DNA of 64,000 bases from Chloroflexota bacterium (GTDB taxonomy: Bacteria; Chloroflexota; Dehalococcoidia; Lucifugimonadales; Lucifugimonadaceae): NCBI GenBank assembly GCA_002730555.1, contig PCAM01000002.1, forward strand, positions 120,860-184,859, given 5' to 3'. The notes below the pieces were generated by a model. That model was not told where the DNA came from. It saw nothing but the letters and a program-made list of their open reading frames with translations, and searched no databases. Both the position numbers and the translations under genes were made by a program. Numbering within the stretch: position 1 is the first letter of the stretch; every line of letters starts with the position of its first letter. Positions 54,828-62,773 of this stretch are shown one piece after another.

Positions 54828-55792
54828 GAGTCCTAGTAACTGGATGCGCTGGATTCATCGGGGCGCGCGTGGCGGCAATGCTTATCGAACGCGGAGACGA
54901 GGTGATCGGCATCGACAGCATGAACAATGCGTACGACGTCCGGTTGAAACAGTGGCGACTCAAACAATTCTCGAGGGCTCCCAATTTCCGGCACGCCCGC
55001 GTAAACGTGGTTACCCCACTGGACTCGGAGTGGTTGTTCGTCGACGGACCCGTGGACGCCGTCGTCAACCTAGCGGCCAGGGCCGGAGTGCGCGATAGCG
55101 TCGCCAATCCGGCCCCCTATTACGAGACCAACGTGATGGGAACGCTGCGCCTCCTTGAGTTATGTGTGCAGCACGACATCCCGAAATTCGTACTGGCTTC
55201 ATCGTCGAGCGTCTACGGCGACAGTCAAGGACCATTCAAGGAAGAGGCCCCAACGGACCGGCCCATGTCACCGTATGCGGCATCAAAGATCGCGGCAGAG
55301 CATCTTTGCTACGTCTACCATGAGCTGCACGGATTGGACGTGACCGTGTTTCGGTACTTCACGGTCTACGGCCCTGCCGGTCGGCCCGATATGGGGATCT
55401 ACAGGTTCACGCGCTGGATTCACGAAGGCGAGCCGATACTGCTTTACGGGGATGGGGAGCAGAAGCGCGACTTCACATTCGTGGACGATGTGGCCCGGGG
55501 GACGGTAGCTGGCCTGACGCATCTGGGCTTTGAGACGATCAACCTCGGTGCTGACCACCCGGTTACGGTGAATTGCGTCCTCGACCATCTGGCACGTCAC
55601 ATTGGTCGAATGCCCGAAATTCAGACCACACCTGCCCACGCGGCAGATGTCCCGGCGACCTGGGCAGACATCGGGGTCGCCCGTCGGCTACTCAACTGGC
55701 AGCCCGAAACTTCGCTGGAGTGCGGGCTTGAAAAGACCTCTGGCTGGTACGCGACCAACCGTGATTGGGCCGTCAACATACAGACGCGGTAA
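54824..55792 (+). CDS. NAD-dependent epimerase (UDP-glucuronate 4-epimerase-like)
   Basis: A 322-aa extended SDR. VLVTGCAGFIGARVA binds NAD, IDSMNNAYDVRLKQWRL resembles the DNLNDYYDVRLK segment of UDP-glucuronate epimerases, and SPYAASKIAAEHLCYVYH supplies the catalytic Tyr and Lys. RYFTVYGPAGRPDMGIYRFTRWIHEG is also typical. The GTG start overlaps the dehydrogenase stop by four bases. The pair is a common UDP-galacturonate supply for surface glycans. Confidence 0.92.
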   Translation: MRVLVTGCAGFIGARVAAMLIERGDEVIGIDSMNNAYDVRLKQWRLKQFSRAPNFRHARVNVVTPLDSEWLFVDGPVDAVVNLAARAGVRDSVANPAPYYETNVMGTLRLLELCVQHDIPKFVLASSSSVYGDSQGPFKEEAPTDRPMSPYAASKIAAEHLCYVYHELHGLDVTVFRYFTVYGPAGRPDMGIYRFTRWIHEGEPILLYGDGEQKRDFTFVDDVARGTVAGLTHLGFETINLGADHPVTVNCVLDHLARHIGRMPEIQTTPAHAADVPATWADIGVARRLLNWQPETSLECGLEKTSGWYATNRDWAVNIQTR

Positions 55793-56117
55793 TGTTCGCA
55801 TGGCCGAACTCCGATCGCAGTTCATCATTTGCTTGACATGCGGTTTGCCATTCCTCTAAACCTACAGGGCGTAGCCCATGGCAGAAACCCGGTGAGCCTT
55901 CACGCGGTCGAAAGAGGACCCTTCAACCGCCCATCGCGATCCATCCATCGACTACAACGTCCGAGTAAGGCCGTCCGCCCCGCAGTTCACCGGGCACACC
56001 CAGATCCGCGAAACACCCTCTACCACAGGCACAGCGGAAGATTCAGCCGCCACGAGGGTCACGACGCCCCGGTTACACTCTCGCCAATGCGCTGAGCTTG
56101 AAGACACGGGGGGCAAC
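55793..56117 (+). promoter_or_regulatory. Intergenic gap, possible weak promoter before the propeller protein
   Basis: No gene is supported here. TTGACA at 55833 with TAAACC 18 bp further on is a weak sigma-70-like pair. The ORF track peptides in this gap look random. Confidence 0.3.
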
Positions 56118-59100
56118 ATGGTCAACGATCACACGAACGATCCTCAGACTGTCGACGAATCGCTGCTGGGTGGGTTGAAATGGCGATGCATTGGCCCACC
56201 GCGCGGAGGGCGAGTGGTCGCCGTGGCGGGCGACCCCGACGAACTCGGCACCTTTTATTTCGGAGCCTGCGCCGGTGGGGTGTGGAAGACGGAAGATGCC
56301 GGCACTTACTGGGAAAACGTTTCGGATGGGTTCTTCGGGACCGCATCGGTGGGCGCAATTGCGGTCTCAGAATCTGATCCTAACGTGATCTATGCCGGTA
56401 CTGGCGAGGCGTGTATCCGCGGAGACGTTACGCATGGGGACGGCGTCTATCGCTCTACCGATCGGGGTCGTACATGGAAGAATCTCGGGCTGGGCGACAC
56501 GCGACATATTTCCCGTGTTCGAATACATCCCGACAACCCGGACATCGCCTATGTTGCCGCTCTCGGCCACGCGTTCGGCCCGAACACTGAACGAGGCATC
56601 TTTCGAACCGCGGACGGCGGCGCCACATGGGAAAGCGTGCTTTTCAAGAGCGAAAACGCCGGGGCGGCTGATCTGGCGCTTGACCCATCGAATCCGAGGA
56701 TCCTTTACGCGGCAATCTGGCAGGCTCGTCGCAACTTCTGGAGCATGACGAGCGGCGGGCCGGACAGCGGCCTGTGGCGATCGACAAACGGCGGCGATAC
56801 CTGGACCGAAATCACGGATAACCCCGGACTCCCCGACGGCCTGAAAGGACGAATCGGTGTTGCCGTGTCGCCTGCGAAACCAGGCCGGCTCTGGGCGACC
56901 ATCGAGGCCGAGGATTGCGGCATTTACAGGTCGGACGATTACGGAGACAACTGGGAGCTGGTAAGCGATGAACGCGATCTACAGGGCCGCCCCTGGTACT
57001 ACCAGCACATTTTTGCCGATTCGCAGGACGCAGACACAGTCTGGATCCTGAACTACAGCGCCTGGAAGTCGATCGATGGCGGGGCGACCTTCTCGCAAGT
57101 CAGCACACCTCACGGCGATAACCACGATCTGTGGATCGACCCCAAAAATCCGCGCCGGATGATCGAAGGCAACGACGGTGGCGCCTGTGTCTCGTTAAAC
57201 GGCGGTGATTCCTGGTCCACGATCTACAACCAGATGACATCGCAGTTTTACCACGTTGCGACGGACGATCGGTACCCGTACAGGGTGCTCGGCACGCAGC
57301 AGGACAACTCGGCGATCAGTGTGCCATCACGCACGAACATAGGCGCCATCCCGTGGAGCGATTGTTACCCAGTAGGCAGCTCGGAGAGCGGCTATATCGT
57401 CGTGGATCCCAGAGATCCGGACGTTGTCATTTCCGGCGCCATTGGTAGTTCTCCGGGTGGCGGTGGAAACATGCTTCGATACGACCACAAGACGGGGCAG
57501 GTGCGCATCATCACCGTCTGGCCTGAGGCGTACACCGGATGGGGAGCCAAAGATTGGAAGTACCGGTTCCAGTGGACCTATCCGATCCAATTCTCTCCCC
57601 ACGATCCAACGGTGCTGCACGCTACCGGGAACGTCGTATTTCGTTCGACGGACCAGGGATCGAACTGGGAACCGATCTCGCCCGACCTGACCCGTAACGA
57701 CGTAACGAAGATGGAGCCTTCTGGCGGTCCGATTACAAAGGACACGTCCGCGGCCGAGATGTACGGCACAATCTTCAGCTTCGTAGAGTCGTCCCATGAG
57801 GCCGGCGTGTACTGGGCCGGCTCGGACGATGGGCTGGTCCACCTGTCACGGGATGGTGGTGCGAACTGGAACCCGATCACGCCGATGCAACTGCCGGAGT
57901 GGAGCATGATCAATATGATCGAGCTGTCTCCGCACGACCCGGCGACGGCGTACCTGTCGGCGACCCTGTACAAGCTCGACGATAATCGACCGCTCTTGTA
58001 CAAGACAGATAATTACGGGGACAGCTGGATCGAGATCACCTCCGGAATCCCGGAATACGACTTCACCCGCTGCATCCGAGAAGACACGGTACGCCGTGGC
58101 CTTCTTTACTGCGGCACAGAAACTTCTGCGTATGTGTCGTTCGATGACGGTGGTGAGTGGCAGCCGCTCCGCGCGAATATGCCGGTGGTCCCTGTCTACG
58201 ATATGCAGGTCAAAGGCACCGACCTGATTGCGGCGACACACGGGCGTTCATTCTGGATTCTTGACGATCTTGAACAGCTCAGGCAGATGACGACAGACGT
58301 GACGAGCGATACGTTCAAGTTGTTCAAGCCGCGTACGACCGTGAGATCTGCGGCATCGTTTGGTGGAAGCAAGCCCGCACCGGGCAAGAGCTACCAACTT
58401 GGCCTCGGCTCGAACGTTACATTCACAGAGAGTGACACGCCGGAAGGCGCACGTGAGCTCAAGTTCCTCGACGCAGGTTCAAATCCACCGTCCGGCCCGG
58501 TATTCGCCTATTTCCTGAGAGAGGAATCGGCTGAGGGACAGGAAGTGGTGCTAACCGTTTCGGATGGAGCCGGTGAGACTATCCGTACCTTCTCGTCCAA
58601 CAAACCGGAAAACGAGGAGGAGAACGACAAACCCAGAGAACGACGGGTTCCTGCGAATGCGGGCGTTAATCGATTCGTCTGGGATACTCGATACGGGCCC
58701 GCCCGGCATGTCCCTGGCGACAAAACGACGGAAGATCGGCTGAGGGGGCCGCTTGCGCCGCCCGGAAACTACAGCGTCTCGGTCACGGTCGGTGGTGAGA
58801 TCCAGACCGAAAGCTTTGAGATCGTGAAGGATCCTCGTGTGCCCGCGACCACCGATGACTTCAAAGCGCAGTTCGACTTGCTTATCGAGATCCGTGACAG
58901 GTTGTCCGAAGTCCATGACTCGATTAACACGATCCGCGGCCTCAAACGCCAGGCGGATGAGTGGACCCGTCGCACTCGTGACCACAGCGCTGCGGACGCT
59001 GTTTCCTCGGCGGCTTCTTCGTTGAAGGACAAACTCAGCGCGATCGAAGAAGAGCTGATTCAGACCGAATATCGGGGCGCCCGCGACCGGCTAAATCTGC

Positions 59101-59321
59101 CCACGAAACTGAACGTGAAACTCGCTGAGATCACCAACGTGGTCGCAGCGGCCGACTTCGCACCACCTCAGCAGGCGCGTGATGTGATGGTGGATGTAGG
59201 GAGCCGAATTGCGCCACATATAGAACGACTCACGGAGGTAGTAAACACCGACGCGGCGGAGTTCGAAAACCTGGTGCATGAACTGGAGTTGCCCGCTATC
59301 GTCGCCGACCCGACACCATGA
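56118..59321 (+). CDS. BNR/VPS10-like beta-propeller protein (sialidase-fold type)
   Basis: A 1067-residue protein made mostly of repeated propeller blades. Asp-box-like repeats are seen throughout: TEDAGTYW, STDRGRTW, TADGGATW, STNGGDTW, SDDYGDNW, SIDGGATF, STDQGSNW, SRDGGANW and KTDNYGDSW. They cover about residues 10-720, enough for two propellers. The C-terminal 300 residues switch to a beta domain (NAGVNRFVWDTRYGPA) and a helical region with QFDLLIEIRDRLSEVHDSINTIRGLKRQ. No signal peptide is visible. The family (VPS10/sortilin-like domain) has unclear catalytic function in bacteria. Confidence 0.85.
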   Translation: MVNDHTNDPQTVDESLLGGLKWRCIGPPRGGRVVAVAGDPDELGTFYFGACAGGVWKTEDAGTYWENVSDGFFGTASVGAIAVSESDPNVIYAGTGEACIRGDVTHGDGVYRSTDRGRTWKNLGLGDTRHISRVRIHPDNPDIAYVAALGHAFGPNTERGIFRTADGGATWESVLFKSENAGAADLALDPSNPRILYAAIWQARRNFWSMTSGGPDSGLWRSTNGGDTWTEITDNPGLPDGLKGRIGVAVSPAKPGRLWATIEAEDCGIYRSDDYGDNWELVSDERDLQGRPWYYQHIFADSQDADTVWILNYSAWKSIDGGATFSQVSTPHGDNHDLWIDPKNPRRMIEGNDGGACVSLNGGDSWSTIYNQMTSQFYHVATDDRYPYRVLGTQQDNSAISVPSRTNIGAIPWSDCYPVGSSESGYIVVDPRDPDVVISGAIGSSPGGGGNMLRYDHKTGQVRIITVWPEAYTGWGAKDWKYRFQWTYPIQFSPHDPTVLHATGNVVFRSTDQGSNWEPISPDLTRNDVTKMEPSGGPITKDTSAAEMYGTIFSFVESSHEAGVYWAGSDDGLVHLSRDGGANWNPITPMQLPEWSMINMIELSPHDPATAYLSATLYKLDDNRPLLYKTDNYGDSWIEITSGIPEYDFTRCIREDTVRRGLLYCGTETSAYVSFDDGGEWQPLRANMPVVPVYDMQVKGTDLIAATHGRSFWILDDLEQLRQMTTDVTSDTFKLFKPRTTVRSAASFGGSKPAPGKSYQLGLGSNVTFTESDTPEGARELKFLDAGSNPPSGPVFAYFLREESAEGQEVVLTVSDGAGETIRTFSSNKPENEEENDKPRERRVPANAGVNRFVWDTRYGPARHVPGDKTTEDRLRGPLAPPGNYSVSVTVGGEIQTESFEIVKDPRVPATTDDFKAQFDLLIEIRDRLSEVHDSINTIRGLKRQADEWTRRTRDHSAADAVSSAASSLKDKLSAIEEELIQTEYRGARDRLNLPTKLNVKLAEITNVVAAADFAPPQQARDVMVDVGSRIAPHIERLTEVVNTDAAEFENLVHELELPAIVADPTP

Positions 59322-59372
59322 ACCGAATACGGACTCAGGCTGCAACGTTGAAACGCATGATAGGGCTGGCGC

Positions 59373-60587
59373 ATGCGTAACTTCGCGCTCATAACGTCGG
59401 CGGATCTCGTCGTTCGTTCGGCGTACCAGATGGGAAAGACACCCCTACTGCCGATATTCGCGGCCACACTGGGGGCGTCGGACGCTTTTCTGGGGTTGAT
59501 CGTGTCGGTATCAACGCTAACCGGTATGGTGCTGAAACCCCTCGTTGGAGCTCTGTCAGACCGATGGGGCAGACGGTCGTGGCTGCTCGCGGGTACGGCC
59601 TTCTTTGCCCTGATGCCGTTCACGTACCAGTTTGTAGATACACCGGGCCAGCTGTTCGCCGTACGATTGATTCACGGTACCGCGACGGCCATCTATGGAC
59701 CCGTTACGCTCGCTTACGTTGCAGAGTTGTCCGGCGGTCGTATTGCGGAACGATTTGGATGGTTCGGCACCGCCCGGAACGCAGGATACGTTATTGGCCC
59801 GGCCGCGGCCGGTTGGATGCTTGTGACGATGTCACCGGTAGCTGTGTTCACCGTGATCGGCCTTATCAGCGCGCTTGCGTTCTTGCCCGTCCTTCTGCTC
59901 GGCGAGTCGAGACCCGCTCAAAAAGTTGAGGCAACTCCGGTTTTGTCTGGCGCTCGACATTCACTTCTCAACGGGGTACGTACCCCGGCGGTCTGGGCCA
60001 CCGGCGCCATGGAGGCGTCCGTCTACATCCCGCTTTATGCCATCAAGGTATTCGTGCCCGTCTACGCGTTGGCCGCAGGCGTCAACGTGGTGCTGGTCGG
60101 AACATTCTTCTCCCTGCAGGCGTTCACGCAGATGGTGGCCACCCCGGGCGGCGGCCGGGTGGCTGACCGCTTGGGTTACATCGTCTCATTTGGGACTGGA
60201 ACCGGCCTCCTCGGCGCGACGCTCGCTTATGTGGCCACCGTCGACTCCGATATAGCGTTCCTCGTGCCTGCGGTTATGATCGGCATCGCCCAGGCGTTGA
60301 TCCTGCCCGCCGCCACGGCCTGGCTCGCGACGTCGATCGACAACAGTCGGCTTGGAACGAGCCTGGGCCTCGTTGGTACTATGCGCAACGCTGGCAAAGT
60401 GGCCGGACCGGTGATGGCTGGTCTGTTGATCGCCTGGGTTGGATTCGCGGCGACGCTGCACATCATGGCCGCGGTGCTGGTGATAGTGTCAATTTTGATC
60501 TGGGCCCGCGGGGCCTTTGCCGTACGTCAGAAATCCTCGCTCCGCCGATATTCCGATGGGTCAGAGCGCATATCAACGGCACGTTAG
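59373..60587 (+). CDS. MFS transporter
   Basis: A 404-residue transporter with twelve predicted helices. VGALSDRWGRRSWLLAG is the loop 2-3 MFS motif, and GGGRVADRLGYIVSFG is its echo in the second half. ARNAGYVIGPAAAGWML and MRNAGKVAGPVMAGLLI are internal repeats typical of drug/metabolite exporters. It starts about 50 bp after the propeller gene on the same strand. Substrate unknown. Confidence 0.93.
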   Translation: MRNFALITSADLVVRSAYQMGKTPLLPIFAATLGASDAFLGLIVSVSTLTGMVLKPLVGALSDRWGRRSWLLAGTAFFALMPFTYQFVDTPGQLFAVRLIHGTATAIYGPVTLAYVAELSGGRIAERFGWFGTARNAGYVIGPAAAGWMLVTMSPVAVFTVIGLISALAFLPVLLLGESRPAQKVEATPVLSGARHSLLNGVRTPAVWATGAMEASVYIPLYAIKVFVPVYALAAGVNVVLVGTFFSLQAFTQMVATPGGGRVADRLGYIVSFGTGTGLLGATLAYVATVDSDIAFLVPAVMIGIAQALILPAATAWLATSIDNSRLGTSLGLVGTMRNAGKVAGPVMAGLLIAWVGFAATLHIMAAVLVIVSILIWARGAFAVRQKSSLRRYSDGSERISTAR

Positions 60588-60695
60588 CCGTGTACGGTCC
60601 CGTTTTGGGGAATCAGTAATTCCTGTTATGCGAACGCAGACGGCATTGTCACATCGTTCACGACACCTCATTCATCGTTAGCCAGGAGCCCGGGA

Positions 60696-61628
60696 ATGCA
60701 ACACATCACGCCGCCACAGACTGATCGTCTGGCCTACGTCATCGGCCCATATCAGGAGCCGTTGGCGACGGTGGTGCCTGGTGAGACATTCCAGATCTCC
60801 ACACTCGACGCGTTCGGCAACCGCATCGACTCGACCGACATCGATCTAGCAGATGTCATCCAGATGCCTTACGTGAATCCATGTACTGGTCCGATCTACG
60901 TAAATGGCGCGGTCCCCGGAGACACCCTGGCCGTCCGTATCGATGAAATACAGATGGCCCGCGACTACGCCGTGAGTTGCATCATTCCGGAGTTCGGGGG
61001 GCTGTGTGGAACGCCGTTTACCCGAGTGTTAAATGAGCCCCTCGAACAACGAATTCTGCTCCATCCGATATCGGGTTCCGAGATGATCCATGATCCAGAC
61101 CTGGACATCCCGTCTCTCCCGGTCGAGCCTTTTTACGGGACGATCGGAACGTCTCCTGCCCTGGAGGCGATATCAACGCTGTCGCCGGGATTCCATGGTG
61201 GGAATATGGACGCCGCCGACGTATGCCCCGGCAACACCGTATATCTACCCGTCGCCGTAGATGGTGCGTTGTTGTTCGTAGGGGACGGCCACGCCGCGCA
61301 AGGAGATGCGGAGGTAAGTGGCGTGGCCGCGGAAGTACCTACGACGGGAACCCTCACCGTCGACGTGATTAAAGGCCAGTCCATCGCGACCCCGAGACTT
61401 GAGAACGACGAGTTTTTGATGTCGATCGGAAGCGCTCGGCCGATGGAGGACGCAGCGCGGATCGCGTTTTACGATCTCGTCACATGGCTTGCCGACGATT
61501 ACGGTTTTGATCGAATCGCTGCATACCAGCTCTGCTCGCAGGTTGCGCGTGTGAGGTTGGCGAACATGGTCGATATCCTTTACTCGATCGTCGCCAAGTT
61601 TCCGAAGAGATACCTGCTCCGCTCATAG
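60696..61628 (+). CDS. Acetamidase/formamidase family protein
   Basis: A 310-aa FmdA/AmdA-type amidase. NPCTGPIYVNGAVPGDTLAVRIDEI is the family core, HGGNMDAADVCPGNTVYLPV and LLFVGDGHAAQGDAEVSGVA are the most conserved stretches and supply the metal-binding His and Asp residues. It releases ammonia from a short-chain amide. It is the last intact gene before the right-hand tRNA fragment and may share a transcript with the MFS gene. Confidence 0.94.
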   Translation: MQHITPPQTDRLAYVIGPYQEPLATVVPGETFQISTLDAFGNRIDSTDIDLADVIQMPYVNPCTGPIYVNGAVPGDTLAVRIDEIQMARDYAVSCIIPEFGGLCGTPFTRVLNEPLEQRILLHPISGSEMIHDPDLDIPSLPVEPFYGTIGTSPALEAISTLSPGFHGGNMDAADVCPGNTVYLPVAVDGALLFVGDGHAAQGDAEVSGVAAEVPTTGTLTVDVIKGQSIATPRLENDEFLMSIGSARPMEDAARIAFYDLVTWLADDYGFDRIAAYQLCSQVARVRLANMVDILYSIVAKFPKRYLLRS

Positions 61629-61850
61629 GCCGGGAAGTAATCCGAATTTGACCGGGCGAGAAGACAGGAATCTCTTTCTAGCAGACCAGCCCGGCCATTT
61701 GACCAGGAGCTGAGTCCGTTTAATGTTCCTGGAGGAAATGGGGAGGGAGTGCCGTTCACTTTTTGGAACCGCTTACCGTGAGTTTGCCAGGTTCTTGTTG
61801 AATCATAGATTTCGTGTTTCGTCCTATAAGGTCGAAATGAAAGGTGAACT

Positions 61851-61902
61851 GGTGGGCCCTGTCGGATCTGAATATCTGGCCGACGACCTTCGGATCAAAA
61901 GG
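61851..61902 (-). repeat. Degenerate tRNA-Lys 3' half, right att-like copy of the island
   Basis: GGTGGGCCCTGTCGGAT (61851-61867) is identical to 42401-42417. After a 7-nt insertion, CCGACGACCTTCGGATCAAAAGG aligns to the rest of the left copy with four mismatches. Further similarity, CTTCAGGTAAAACGCA, appears about 60 bp later in both copies. The orientation is the same as the left copy. The surrounding 61629-62208 stretch is AT-richer and otherwise empty. Confidence 0.8.
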
Positions 61903-62181
61903 CAGTGTCTCGATCAACTCCGGCAGTCAAGGTGCCAGTTCAAAACTTCAGTCAAACTTCAGGTAAAACGCAGGCTGAGATACCACTTTTGAAAATACCT
62001 AACTGAACAAATCCATCGCATTTCGGGAATTTTGGGTCAAGGTTCAATCTTTCAACATATCAAGCAAACCTTTGCCGACACTCAACTGCGCAACGATAAG
62101 AAACTGAGTCATAAGTAGCACTTATTTGTTGCCCGAATTTTGACCACGTCACCGGATCGATGAGAATCAACCGTGTGAGTT

Positions 62182-62197
62182 GACTTACAGCTAAGTC
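62182..62197. promoter_or_regulatory. Small inverted repeat upstream of the recombinase fragment
   Basis: GACTTA-CAGC-TAAGTC is a perfect 6-bp inverted repeat about 12 bp before the recombinase start. It could be an operator, but nothing else supports this. Confidence 0.3.
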
Positions 62198-62208
62198 AGA
62201 GCGTTCAT

Positions 62209-62628
62209 GTGTACATGAAACTATCTGAAGTACTTTCGTTCCGGCGAAATCATACGTCGCTCAAAGACGCCGTTAAAACCTACATTTCCGCATGTCACGC
62301 TGAAGGGAAGACAGAGAGAACGTTCCAGGCATATAGCGAAACATTGAACCAGCTCCTAGATGTCGCTAAATCGGCTGGCTTCCCAACTCGTCTATCCGGA
62401 TTCAGAAGTGAACATGTTTATGCGTTCATGGATGCAACTCGTATGCGAGGAGTCTCCTCCGGTACTCAACACAGGCGTTTCCGAGAGACGCGAGCGTTCT
62501 TCTCATGGTGTGAACGCATGGCTTACACCCTCGACCATCCTTTCAAAGGTATTTCAAATGTCAGGACCGGTACGAAAGTCATCAAACCGTTCACCAAAAG
62601 TGATATTGACCTGCCCCCCAAAAACTAG
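62209..62628 (+). pseudogene. Truncated tyrosine recombinase (N-terminal core-binding domain only)
   Basis: The 139 residues contain a SAM-like core-binding domain: LKDAVKTYISACHAEGKTERTFQAYSETLNQLLDVAKSAGFP, then FFSWCERMAYTLDHPFKGI. The catalytic domain with R-H-R-Y is missing: the frame runs straight into the 27-bp inverted repeat and stops inside it. Possible continuation, HDDHKEMDDLTLTAIR, appears after the repeat. The start is GTG 62209 or ATG 62215. It lies next to the right tRNA fragment, as expected for an integrase that used that site. Confidence 0.82.
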
Positions 62629-62677
62629 ACCAGGGTAAATGTTAGAAACTCTGGTCTAGTTTTTGGGGGGCAGGTCA
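62607..62677. mobile_element. 27-bp perfect inverted repeat with 17-bp spacer, IS3-like ends without a body
   Basis: TGACCTGCCCCCCAAAAACT (first 20 bases of 27) is repeated in perfect inverse orientation after 17 bases. The TGACCTGCCCCCC ends resemble IS3-family termini and those of the relic at 45327-45480. It has cut the recombinase frame. It could be a MITE, or two IS ends joined after the body was lost. Transcribed, it would form a very stable hairpin. Confidence 0.75.
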
Positions 62678-62773
62678 TGATGATCACAAAGAGATGGATG
62701 ATTTGACATTAACTGCGATCAGAATCGTTTATATATCAATACGTTGGTTTTTGTATCCGCATTCACATGTGAC

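Noticed and set aside
61723-61992. 89-aa plus-strand ORF
   Set aside because: It overlaps the tRNA-Lys fragment and has no protein-like features.
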